The notes below the pieces were generated by a model. The model did no database searches. It saw nothing but the letters and a program-made list of their open reading frames with translations, and was not told the origin of the DNA. Position numbers and translations under genes: made by a program. A stretch of 64,000 bases of DNA from Mycolicibacterium confluentis (GTDB lineage Bacteria > Actinomycetota > Actinomycetes > Mycobacteriales > Mycobacteriaceae): assembly GCF_010729895.1 (NCBI RefSeq), contig NZ_AP022612.1:2294001-2358000 (forward strand). The letters are read 5' to 3'. Below, piece after piece: positions 1-7,951 of this stretch. Positions within the stretch are counted from its first letter, which is position 1, and each line of letters begins with the position of its first letter.

Positions 1-572
1 GTCCAGCCGATCAGCACGCGCAGGCGCTCGTCGACGTCGACGGTCTCGAGCAGTTGCCGCTTCTGTTCATCAGTCAGGTACGACGCGTAGCCGGCCGTGT
101 CGGCCAGGGCCGACGGGTCACTGAGCCGGTTGACGTAGTCGATGATCTGCCAGGCCTCGCGGCGCTGCAGCATCGCCAGCAGCAGCTTCTTGTATTCGGC
201 GGCCAGGGCTTTGGTGTCGGCTGTGGTGGCGGTCTCGGTGATCTCGGTCACTTCGACCCACAGCGCGGCACCCGGCCCGGTGGTGCCGGCGCCGATGTGG
301 GCGCGGCGCTCACCCCGGACGACGGCCGCGGTGCCGCTGCCGCCGGCGATCCGGCCGACCTCGACGATCGACGCGATGACGCCGTGGGTGGGGTAACGGT
401 CGTCGAGCCGGGGAGCGATCAGCAACTTGCCGAATTCGCTGGTCCGGGCGGCTTCGATCGCGACCATGGCGCTGTCGTCCAGGGCGATCGGCACCACCAT
501 GCCGGGCAGCACGATCGGGTCTGCGATGAACAGCACGGGCACGGCGATCGGTGTGGAAGTGGTTTCAGGCAT
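1..572 (-). CDS. lon: Lon ATP-dependent protease, N-terminal part (runs off left edge)
   Basis: Only the first ~190 residues are in the window. They match the Lon substrate-binding (LonN/PUA-like) domain: an opening stretch with VLPGMVVPIALDD, then RRAHIGAGTTGPGAALWVEV, and a helical part reaching ERLRVLIGW at the edge. Lon is a cytosolic AAA+ serine protease that degrades misfolded proteins. The ATPase and Ser-Lys catalytic domains would lie to the left. The ATG at 572 has a strong Shine-Dalgarno (GGAGG, ~5 nt upstream). A HAIR-like inverted repeat at 585-605 suggests heat-shock (HspR) control. M. tuberculosis lacks Lon while M. smegmatis has it, which points to a non-tuberculous, probably fast-growing species. 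Confidence 0.9.
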   Translation of the reverse strand, partial: MPETTSTPIAVPVLFIADPIVLPGMVVPIALDDSAMVAIEAARTSEFGKLLIAPRLDDRYPTHGVIASIVEVGRIAGGSGTAAVVRGERRAHIGAGTTGPGAALWVEVTEITETATTADTKALAAEYKKLLLAMLQRREAWQIIDYVNRLSDPSALADTAGYASYLTDEQKRQLLETVDVDERLRVLIGW

Positions 573-584
573 CAAACCTCCAAA

Positions 585-605
585 GTTGATTCTGATGCGC
601 TCAAC
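585..605 (-). promoter_or_regulatory. HAIR-like (HspR) operator upstream of lon
   Basis: The sequence is GTTGATT-N7-GCTCAAC. On the lon strand this reads GTTGAGC-N7-AATCAAC, against the HspR HAIR consensus CTTGAGT-N7-ACTCAAG: five of seven bases match in the left arm and five of seven in the right, with exact spacing. It ends 13 nt before the lon start. HspR repression of lon is known in Streptomyces; its use here is inferred. The rest of the 573-727 gap shows nothing else I recognise. Confidence 0.5.
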
Positions 606-727
606 CTTGGCGGAGTCTGGTTTGTTCCCGAGGGGAGTTCCCGTGGGGCGTCCCGCAGGGGTCGCTCACCGGGCCGGAACGCGACCAATCACGACAACTC
701 GCCGCGGGGTCGGTGCCCAGATGCCTC

Positions 728-2125
728 TCACTTCGTGGTGTTCAACGCCTCGGCCAGATCCCGGCGTCGTTCGTCGATCACGTGGCCGATCTCGTGCAGC
801 AGTGAGGGCTGACCAGACACCAGGTCCTCGAGCTCCTCGCGGCCGACCTCCAGCATGGTGACCTCGTCGAGGGCGATCGCATGGGCCGCGACCGGTTCTC
901 GGGTCAGGGTCGTCTGGCCGATGAAATCGCCGATGTCGAGCGTGCGCACGGGTACGTGAGCCCCGTCGGGCGCCACGGCCCGCAGTTGCACCATGCCCGC
1001 GATGACGAATCTCATCGAGTCGGGGACCGTCCCGGGTGCCTGCACCACCTCATCGGCGCCGTACCGGATCAGTCGCACGTTCCCGAGCAGCGACCGCTGC
1101 GTCGCCGGGGGGAGACGCAGCGTCCGCCCCACGATCTGCAGCGCGTCCCATCGCCTGTCCTCGCTGGAGAAGGTGTCCTCGGCGCCGTCGAGGTGCAGCT
1201 CGGTGCGTCGGGCGGCGTACCACAGCCACCGCAGGAAAGTAGCCTTGGCGGCGCCGTCCTCAGCGGGACTGCGCAGCGGAATGGAGGTCCGATAGCGGTT
1301 GCCGCCCAGAGGGATTGCGCTCGGCACGGCGTCCGTGCGAAGTTGCGGAAGTGCAGTTGCCACCCGGGTGAGCACGTCGATCACCACATCGGGGGCGTCT
1401 GCCCCACTGAACTCGGTCTCGACGACGATGCGGTGCGCGCCCGCCGGGCGACTCAGGTTCGTGAACGACGCACCGGCCAACACCGAGTTCGGCGTGATGG
1501 TGAGCCCGTCGCCGGTCTCGATGTGCACTGCGCGCCAGTTGACCTCGACGACACGGCCCCGCCCCGCCGGCGCGTCGATCCAGTCGCCCATCTGGAACGG
1601 CTGCTCGAAGAGCATCAGCAGGCCGGAGACGATCTGGCCCACCGAGTTCTGCAGCGCCAGGCCGAGAACGATCGAGGTCACGCCCAGCGCGGTGAACAGC
1701 CCGCCGACGTTGGCGCCCCAGACGTAGGAGAAGATCATCGCCAGGCCCAAGGCGATCAGGACGACCCGTCCGACGTCGAGGAAGATCGACGGAATGCGTT
1801 TGCGCCAACTGCCTTCCGGCGCGCCTTGGAACAGAGTCGCGTTCAGGCCGGACAGCAGCAGGATCAGGATGACGAACCCGAACACCGTCGCCACGATCCG
1901 CACGGGCGTCGCCTCGGTGGAGACCTCGCTGGCTTTTATCAGCAGGATCAGCAGCGCCCCGAGCGGGAGGATGTAGTTGCGCACCAGGCTGAGTGGGCGC
2001 GCCAGGTTGCTGCCGCGCCGATTCAACAGGTTCTGAAGTTCGGTGAGCAACACCAGGAGCACCGGCAGCCCGATGGCCACCACCAGCGCCCAGTGGAACC
2101 ACGGCGCGGAGAGGACGGAGTTCAT
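728..2125 (-). CDS. MscS-family mechanosensitive channel with C-terminal cyclic-nucleotide-binding-like domain (Rv2434c-like)
   Basis: 465 aa. Hydrophobic segments lie at about residues 9-29, 50-65, 78-100, 117-136 and 140-160. The MscS pore/beta domain follows (GLALQNSVGQIVSGLLMLFE, then FQMGDWID and ITPNSVL), and a cAMP-receptor-type domain fills residues ~340-455. In that last domain the phosphate-binding cassette (~398-416) reads IGDFIGQTTL...EPVAAHA: the usual FGE glutamate is Q and the usual R(T/S)A arginine is missing, so canonical cAMP binding is doubtful. The ATG overlaps the stop of the upstream cyclase gene as TGATG, so the two are probably translationally coupled. Domain plan and partner match M. 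tuberculosis Rv2434c/Rv2435c (from memory). Confidence 0.85.
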   Translation of the reverse strand: MNSVLSAPWFHWALVVAIGLPVLLVLLTELQNLLNRRGSNLARPLSLVRNYILPLGALLILLIKASEVSTEATPVRIVATVFGFVILILLLSGLNATLFQGAPEGSWRKRIPSIFLDVGRVVLIALGLAMIFSYVWGANVGGLFTALGVTSIVLGLALQNSVGQIVSGLLMLFEQPFQMGDWIDAPAGRGRVVEVNWRAVHIETGDGLTITPNSVLAGASFTNLSRPAGAHRIVVETEFSGADAPDVVIDVLTRVATALPQLRTDAVPSAIPLGGNRYRTSIPLRSPAEDGAAKATFLRWLWYAARRTELHLDGAEDTFSSEDRRWDALQIVGRTLRLPPATQRSLLGNVRLIRYGADEVVQAPGTVPDSMRFVIAGMVQLRAVAPDGAHVPVRTLDIGDFIGQTTLTREPVAAHAIALDEVTMLEVGREELEDLVSGQPSLLHEIGHVIDERRRDLAEALNTTK

Positions 2126-4323
2126 CAGTTCTTCTCCGTGAGCCGCCAGAGCGGCTCACCGTCAGCTCCGTCGGGGCCGCCGTTCGGGACCTCACCGGCA
2201 GACACGAAGCTCTTGAATTCGCGCGTCATTTCGTAGACCGCCGACGTGACGTAGATGCCGGGTTGGCCGGGGCCGCTCTGCGCCTGGTAGGCCAGATTCA
2301 CTGCCGCGCCCCACAAGTCGTAGATGACGTTGGTTCGACCCACCAGTCCTGATGTGACAGAACCGGTGTCAATGCCGGCGCGTAGCGCCAGATGGTGCCC
2401 GGTCTCGGCGTTGAACCGTTCGATGATCTCGGCCATCTCGATGGCGAAGTCGACGGTCCGGCGGGTGCTGTCCAATCGCGGGACATTCAGTCCGCAGCTG
2501 GCCAGGTAACCGCTGCGCATGGTCCGCACGCGCTCGACACCGATGCTCTCCGCGGCCGCGTCGAACTGACGCACCAGTCGATTGACCACGCCGAGCAGGT
2601 CGTCGGAGGACAGCGTGGTGGAGAGTTCGTCGAGGCCGACGATGTCGGCGAACACCACTGTGACGTCGCGGTGCTCCTGCGGCACCATCTCCTCGCCCTC
2701 GCGGTACCGCTGCGCAACTGATTCGGGCATTAGGGACAGCAGCAGGCGATTGTTCTCCTTGCGCTGTTCGTTGATGAGGTCTTCCTTGACCCGCAGATTG
2801 CGCGTCATATCGTTGAACGCGGCTGTCAGATCGCCGAACTCGTCGCGGGAGAGCACGGGGAGGGTGGTGTTGTAGTCGCCGCCGCTGATCCGTTGGGCCC
2901 CGGCTTCGAGGCGGCGGATGGGCCGAACGAACATCCGGGCCAGGAACATCGAGGCCAGGCACACCAGGAAGATGATGGCCACCGTGGACAGCACGAGTCG
3001 TCGCGTGAAGTCGGCCACCGGCGCGAACGCCTCGGCGGTGTCGACCTTGGCGATCAGCGACCAGTTCAGACCCCGGATGTCCACCGGGGCATAGGCCTGC
3101 AGCGTCTTGTTGCCCAGGTAGTCCTCGGTGACGACGGTGCCCACCTCGCCGCGCTGCGCACGGGTGACCCCCTCGCTGTGGATGGGCTGGACCAGAGTCG
3201 TGCCACCAGATCTGATGGCCCGGTCGGCGACCTCGCGGGGCGTGCCGGCGGCAACCACCTCCTGCCGGTAGCGCTCCGGATCCTCCAGGAAGACGCGCGA
3301 ATCCGAGCGCATCAGGCCGTCGGGTCCGGCGAGCAACGCTTCGCCGGTGCTGCCCATGCCGACGTTCTCCCAGTGCCGGTCGGCCGTCATCAGCCGATTG
3401 ATCTTGGTGATCGGATACTGCAGTGCCAGCACCCCTTCGATTCGTCCGGGTTCACCGATCGGGGAGAGCAGCCAGGCGGTGGGCTCGTTGTACGAGGGCA
3501 GGTATTCCGAGAAGTCGGTGACCTCGACATAGTCGACGGTGTTGGTGGCCACGGCCCGCTCGAACGCGTCCTCCAGTTCGTGGTTCCGATACGGCCCGTG
3601 GTGGATGTTGGTGCCCAGGTCCACACCCTTGTACGCCGTGTAGACGACCGTGCCATTGGTGTCGATCAACAGCGCGTCCTCGAACTCGAACCGCGACACG
3701 ACCTCTCGGAAGAAGTCGGTGTAGCGCGCATTCGCGGTGCTCCACATGCTGCCGTCGCGCGCATCGTCGAGATCGAGCGCATAACTCACGGTGTCGTAGG
3801 GCGCGGTGTAGTGGGCCTGAAGGTACTTCTGCGCGTTGGACTGCGGCAGCAGTCCGGCGATGTCGATCTCCAGGTCCGAGGTCGAATCGACCTTCGGCTT
3901 GAACTGGTCCTCGTAATAGTCGACGAGGGACTGCTGCTGCGCGGGTGTGATCGTCGTATCCCGCAGTTCCGCGAATCCGCGGCTGAATTCGCGCATTGCG
4001 TTGATCGCGGTGGAACCCCGGGTGTAGATGACCAGTGAGTCCTCGAGGTCATCGAACTGGGTGGCCAGTTGTCGGTTGTAGGCCTCGCGCAACTCGGTCA
4101 GGCGCTCGAAGGCGGCATCTCGTAGCGAACTGCGTCCGGACTGATAGCCGATGGCTCCGACGATCGCGGCCGACAGCACGCTGGTGAGCAGCAGCATCAC
4201 GAGGAGTTTCGACTGAATGCTGACTCGGGACAGGACGCGTCGGCGGCGGGGCGAACTTATTTCGGCCGCATTCATGGATTCACCACGGCGAGAATGGTAG
4301 CCGTTTTCAACAACTTTCGTCAC
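2125..4323 (-). CDS. Membrane class III cyclase-like protein, catalytically degenerate (Rv2435c-like)
   Basis: 732 aa from GTG 4323; an internal ATG at 4275 would give 716 aa. A TAGATT element at 4340-4335 could drive a nearly leaderless GTG start. Layout: TM1 at ~37-60, a long extracellular Cache-like sensor, a second TM, HAMP (RPIRRLEAG...), then a cyclase homology domain from ~553. The first metal Asp is present (FADIVG, D560). The substrate Lys is Arg (VRTM, R600), the second metal Asp is Ser (S604), and the transition-state Arg after the conserved Asn (VNLAYQ, N676) is Gln (Q680). Class III cyclases need these residues, so it is probably an inactive signalling module. Next downstream is the MscS gene. 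Confidence 0.8.
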   Translation of the reverse strand: MTKVVENGYHSRRGESMNAAEISSPRRRRVLSRVSIQSKLLVMLLLTSVLSAAIVGAIGYQSGRSSLRDAAFERLTELREAYNRQLATQFDDLEDSLVIYTRGSTAINAMREFSRGFAELRDTTITPAQQQSLVDYYEDQFKPKVDSTSDLEIDIAGLLPQSNAQKYLQAHYTAPYDTVSYALDLDDARDGSMWSTANARYTDFFREVVSRFEFEDALLIDTNGTVVYTAYKGVDLGTNIHHGPYRNHELEDAFERAVATNTVDYVEVTDFSEYLPSYNEPTAWLLSPIGEPGRIEGVLALQYPITKINRLMTADRHWENVGMGSTGEALLAGPDGLMRSDSRVFLEDPERYRQEVVAAGTPREVADRAIRSGGTTLVQPIHSEGVTRAQRGEVGTVVTEDYLGNKTLQAYAPVDIRGLNWSLIAKVDTAEAFAPVADFTRRLVLSTVAIIFLVCLASMFLARMFVRPIRRLEAGAQRISGGDYNTTLPVLSRDEFGDLTAAFNDMTRNLRVKEDLINEQRKENNRLLLSLMPESVAQRYREGEEMVPQEHRDVTVVFADIVGLDELSTTLSSDDLLGVVNRLVRQFDAAAESIGVERVRTMRSGYLASCGLNVPRLDSTRRTVDFAIEMAEIIERFNAETGHHLALRAGIDTGSVTSGLVGRTNVIYDLWGAAVNLAYQAQSGPGQPGIYVTSAVYEMTREFKSFVSAGEVPNGGPDGADGEPLWRLTEKN

Positions 4324-4399
4324 AGACTGGTAATAATCTAGTTAACGCAGGCAAACTACTTCTCGGGTTCCGCGCCGGATTGCCGCGTTTGCCGGAGCC

Positions 4400-5710
4400 T
4401 CAGCGAGGCTGCAGAACCAGCCATCCATGCGGTGGCACCGAGGCCTCGGTGACCACCTGCTCCGGCGGTGCCGCAGTCCCGGCCAGCATCAGCGCCTCAC
4501 CGCGGTCCACGTCGGAGAGTCGCAGACTCAGCGCGTCATCGGTCAGGTTGAGCGCCACGATCAATGCATCCTCACCATGGCGGGTCTCGTAGACATAGTG
4601 CTGGTTGTCCAACCGCAGCGCGGTCGTCCGGGCCCGGTGCAGCCACGGGTGGCGGCGGCGCAACCCGATCAGGAACTGATGCAGACCGAATGTCGCGGCC
4701 CCGGCGTCATCGACAGGCAACGGGGGAGCGGCGAATTCTGGGCGGATGGCATCGTCGCCACCCACCCTCTCCTCCTTGAGGCCGCCGAATCCGAACTCGT
4801 CACCGGCATAGATGCTGGGCACGCCGCCCGTGGTCATCAGCAGCACGAGGGCGTGCGTGACATGTCGGGCGTCGTCGAGTTGCGTGGCGATGCGGGTGAC
4901 GTCGTGGTTGCCGATGAACGTCAGTGGGACGAACGTGTCGAGGAAGTCGTTGTGCCGCTGCAGCGCCCAGTCCAACTCGTGGAAGTTGCGGTCGTTGAGG
5001 CCGCTCCAGATCGCTTTCCACAGTTCGTACTGCGTCACCGAGTCGAAGCCCGCGGCGTCGACCATGGCCGCGTAGTCGCCGTGGATGACCTCAGCGACGA
5101 ACCACGCATCGGGATGTCTGTCCCGCACTCGGGGCAGCACCCGCGACCAGAACTGTTGTGGCACCGCATATGCCGCGTCCAGGCGCCAGCCGTCGGCGCC
5201 GCGATCCAGCCAGTGCGCCATGACCTCGGTGACATGGTCGGCAACCACGTCACTGCGATGGTTGAGGGTGATCAGCTCACCGTGGCCCTCGAAGGTGCGA
5301 AACCCGCCGGGGCGCCCGACGAACCACCGCGCAGCGTCGGCGTCGCCGGCCAGGGCAGCGACGTGCTGGGCGAAGTCGACGCCGACATGGTTGAACACGC
5401 CGTCGAGCAGCACCCGCAGGCCGCGTCGGTGCGCCTGATCGATCAGGTCGTCGAAATCCGTGTCATCGCCCAAACGCGGGTCGATCTGAAAATGATCTGT
5501 CGTGTCGTAACCGTGTGTCCGCGACGCGAATACGGGTCCCAGCGCGATGCCGGAGGCGCCGAGGGTGACGGCATGGTCGAGCCAGGCCGTGACGCGGCGC
5601 AGGCGGTGCTCGTCGGGAGTCGGTGGTGTGGCAGCGGGGAAGGCGCCGACGAATCCGAGAGGGTAGACCTGCCACCAGAGGGCGTGCTCGACCCACCCGG
5701 GTTCGGTCAC
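4400..5710 (-). CDS. GH13 alpha-amylase family glycoside hydrolase
   Basis: 436 aa from GTG 5710; the start overlaps the deaminase stop (GTGA). All four GH13 regions are visible: DGVFNH (103-108), GWRLDAA with nucleophile D178, acid/base E207 in FVAEVIH, and IGNHD with D270. There is no signal peptide, so it is probably a cytosolic alpha-glucan or maltooligosaccharide hydrolase or transglycosidase; the exact substrate cannot be read from sequence. A longer in-frame reading upstream exists but lies within the deaminase gene in another frame and looks non-coding. Apparent operon partner: the nucleoside deaminase. Confidence 0.85.
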   Translation of the reverse strand: MTEPGWVEHALWWQVYPLGFVGAFPAATPPTPDEHRLRRVTAWLDHAVTLGASGIALGPVFASRTHGYDTTDHFQIDPRLGDDTDFDDLIDQAHRRGLRVLLDGVFNHVGVDFAQHVAALAGDADAARWFVGRPGGFRTFEGHGELITLNHRSDVVADHVTEVMAHWLDRGADGWRLDAAYAVPQQFWSRVLPRVRDRHPDAWFVAEVIHGDYAAMVDAAGFDSVTQYELWKAIWSGLNDRNFHELDWALQRHNDFLDTFVPLTFIGNHDVTRIATQLDDARHVTHALVLLMTTGGVPSIYAGDEFGFGGLKEERVGGDDAIRPEFAAPPLPVDDAGAATFGLHQFLIGLRRRHPWLHRARTTALRLDNQHYVYETRHGEDALIVALNLTDDALSLRLSDVDRGEALMLAGTAAPPEQVVTEASVPPHGWLVLQPR

Positions 5711-6186
5711 GGCCGAAACCTGGCCTCGTACAGCGACTTCATCTCGGCTTCGAACGCCGGCACCGGTCCGTCCGCCACGATGCGCGGCGCGACCGTGGTG
5801 ATGGACAGCGCCGCGACCGGCGACGGCGGGCAGTCCCACTCGTGCAGCCACTGCGAGAGCTGCGCGGACGACGTGGCATAGACGATGCGGCCCAAGCCCA
5901 CCCACGCGTGCGCGGCCGAGCACATGGGGCAGTGCTCGCCCGAGGTGTACACCGTGGTCCGGATCCGACGCACGGGAGGGATGTTCTGCGCGGCCCACCG
6001 CGCAATCGCGAACTCGGGGTGCTGTGTGGCGTCACCGCCCTTGACGCGGTTGCGGTCCTCGAACAATCGCCTGCCGTCGGCGTCGATCAGGACGGAACCG
6101 AATGGCTCGTCGCCGTCCTCGAGGGCCTCCCGCGCCAACTCAACGCAACGAGTCAGATGTCGCACATCCTCATCGGAGACAGCCAC
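5707..6186 (-). CDS. Nucleoside/nucleobase deaminase (CDA fold, zinc-dependent)
   Basis: 159 aa with a GTG start. The zinc/catalytic signature is present: HPE in TQHPEFAIA (the usual HAE, with catalytic Glu) and the two zinc cysteines in EHCPMCSAAH. This class converts guanine, cytosine or adenosine-type bases by hydrolytic deamination; length and the EHCPMC motif fit the guanine deaminase/tRNA-adenosine-deaminase-like branch, but the substrate is unknown. It starts 28 bp after irtB and its stop overlaps the GH13 start, so it may ride on the irtAB transcript. Confidence 0.8.
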   Translation of the reverse strand: MAVSDEDVRHLTRCVELAREALEDGDEPFGSVLIDADGRRLFEDRNRVKGGDATQHPEFAIARWAAQNIPPVRRIRTTVYTSGEHCPMCSAAHAWVGLGRIVYATSSAQLSQWLHEWDCPPSPVAALSITTVAPRIVADGPVPAFEAEMKSLYEARFRP

Positions 6187-6214
6187 GGTCGCAGTCTACG
6201 CACCGCGCGGAGAG

Positions 6215-7951
6215 CTACGCGTTGGCGATCTGCCACTCGGCCGCCGCGCGCTGCTGAGTCCAGAACTCGGCGAAACGGCCCCCCGCGGCCAGCAGTTCGT
6301 CGATGCTGCCGTCCTCGATGATGCGGCCCTCGTCGACGAACAGCACGCGGTCGGCGTGCCGGATGCTGGCCAGCCGGTGCGCCACGATCACCCGGGTGCG
6401 TGGTCGCAGGTCCGCTGTGAGCGCATCGACCACGGCCGCCTCGTTCTCGGTGTCGAGCGCACTGGTCGCCTCGTCGACGAGCAGCACCGGCGCCGGCTTC
6501 ACCAGCGCGCGGGCGATGCTCACGCGCTGTCGTTCGCCGCCCGACAACGCGCTGCCCGCCTCACCGACCTGCGACTGCACACCGTCGGGCAGGTGCGCGC
6601 TGAGTTCGTCCACCCTGGCCAGGCGCGTCGCGGCGGCGACCGTGGAGTCCTCGGCGGCGGGGTCGCCGACCCGCACGTTGTCGTCCAGCGTCCCGTCGAA
6701 GAGATACGGATGCTGGAACACGACGCTGATGGCGGCCCGCCGCGCCGCGGGGTCCAGGCTTGCCACGTCGACACCGTCGAACAGCACTCGGCCGCCAGTG
6801 GGTTGGTGCAGCCCCGCGATGAGCGCCAGGATCGTGCTCTTACCGGAACCCGAGGGCCCGACGATCGCGGTGGTGGTCCCGGGTTCCAACGCGAAGCTCA
6901 GGCCGTCGAGCACCTTGGCGTCGCCCTGGTAGTCGAACTCGACCTGATCGAACTCGATGCGCGGCGCGGTCTGCGGCTGCGGCAGTGTGCCCGCCCCCGC
7001 CGCGAGGGTCGGCGCGTCCAGGACCGCTCGGATGCGGCCGAGGGTCGCGCGGATGGTCTCGATGGCCGGCGCCAGCTCACTGAGCATCGTGAAGGGTTCG
7101 AGGTAGCGCACGATGACGACGATGAGCGCAATCGCTTCGGGGACAGCGAGTTCGCCGCGCACGGTGAGCAGTGTCGTCATGCCGGCGAGCAGGATCAGCG
7201 CCAGCTGACTGGCCAGACTGAACAGGATCTGACCGGGCACCTGCAGCGCCAGCAGTCGCACCGTGGCACCGTGCTGCGCGGTGAGCGCGGTGCTCACCAG
7301 GCTGCGGGCCGGTTCGACCCGACGTGCCGCGCGCAGTGCCTGCTGGGTGCGGGCGAACTCGATGAGCCGCTCGGTCAGCGCGGTGTTGGATTCGTCGGCG
7401 ACCTTGTCGGCGCTCCGCGACAACCGGCCGGAGGCCCACATGGCGCCCAGCAGCACCGCGACACCGGCCAACGCCGCGAGCCCGAGTTGCGGCGAGATCG
7501 CCAGCAGCGCCACGGCGATCGCGGCGGGCAGCAGGATCGCGCCGATCAGCGGTGTGAGCAGGTTGACCACGAGTCCGACCAGTTCGGGTCCTGTGGACGC
7601 GATGGCCTGCCGCGCGGTCGCGGTGTTCTCGGCCGTCAACCAGTTGAGTCGGACGTTGGGCAGACGGTCGGCCACGTCGTGCTGGGTGTGGTCGAGCACC
7701 GCGAAACCCAGGTCGAATCCGAGTCTCGCCGTGGTGGTGTCGACGACCCAGCCGGCGACGGTGACGACGCTCAACCAGCCCAGCCAGGCCCACGCGTCAC
7801 CGGGGGAGTCCCCGAACAGCGCCGCCACCAGGGGCACGAGCAGGACTGTGCCCACGGCGCGCAGCAGCACCGACAGCAGCGTCAACCCGGTGTATGCGCC
7901 CACCCGGTTGCGCCGGTCGGCGGGAATGAGCGCCAGCAGCGTGCGGATCAT
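6215..7951 (-). CDS. irtB: IrtB, mycobactin/carboxymycobactin ABC importer subunit
   Basis: 578 aa from ATG 7951, overlapping the irtA stop by ATGA; an in-frame upstream extension reads into irtA and is rejected. N-terminal six-helix exporter-type transmembrane domain (~1-300), then an ATPase domain with Walker [10 protein letters not shown], signature LSGGERQR and Walker [13 protein letters not shown]. IrtB pairs with IrtA in the inner membrane; the exporter-fold heterodimer imports ferric carboxymycobactin. Length, order and overlap match known irtAB loci. Confidence 0.93.
   Translation of the reverse strand: MIRTLLALIPADRRNRVGAYTGLTLLSVLLRAVGTVLLVPLVAALFGDSPGDAWAWLGWLSVVTVAGWVVDTTTARLGFDLGFAVLDHTQHDVADRLPNVRLNWLTAENTATARQAIASTGPELVGLVVNLLTPLIGAILLPAAIAVALLAISPQLGLAALAGVAVLLGAMWASGRLSRSADKVADESNTALTERLIEFARTQQALRAARRVEPARSLVSTALTAQHGATVRLLALQVPGQILFSLASQLALILLAGMTTLLTVRGELAVPEAIALIVVIVRYLEPFTMLSELAPAIETIRATLGRIRAVLDAPTLAAGAGTLPQPQTAPRIEFDQVEFDYQGDAKVLDGLSFALEPGTTTAIVGPSGSGKSTILALIAGLHQPTGGRVLFDGVDVASLDPAARRAAISVVFQHPYLFDGTLDDNVRVGDPAAEDSTVAAATRLARVDELSAHLPDGVQSQVGEAGSALSGGERQRVSIARALVKPAPVLLVDEATSALDTENEAAVVDALTADLRPRTRVIVAHRLASIRHADRVLFVDEGRIIEDGSIDELLAAGGRFAEFWTQQRAAAEWQIANA

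Noticed and set aside
893..4038. Long plus-strand frames opposite the MscS and cyclase genes
   Set aside because: Same shadow pattern; the minus strand shows TM segments and conserved domains.
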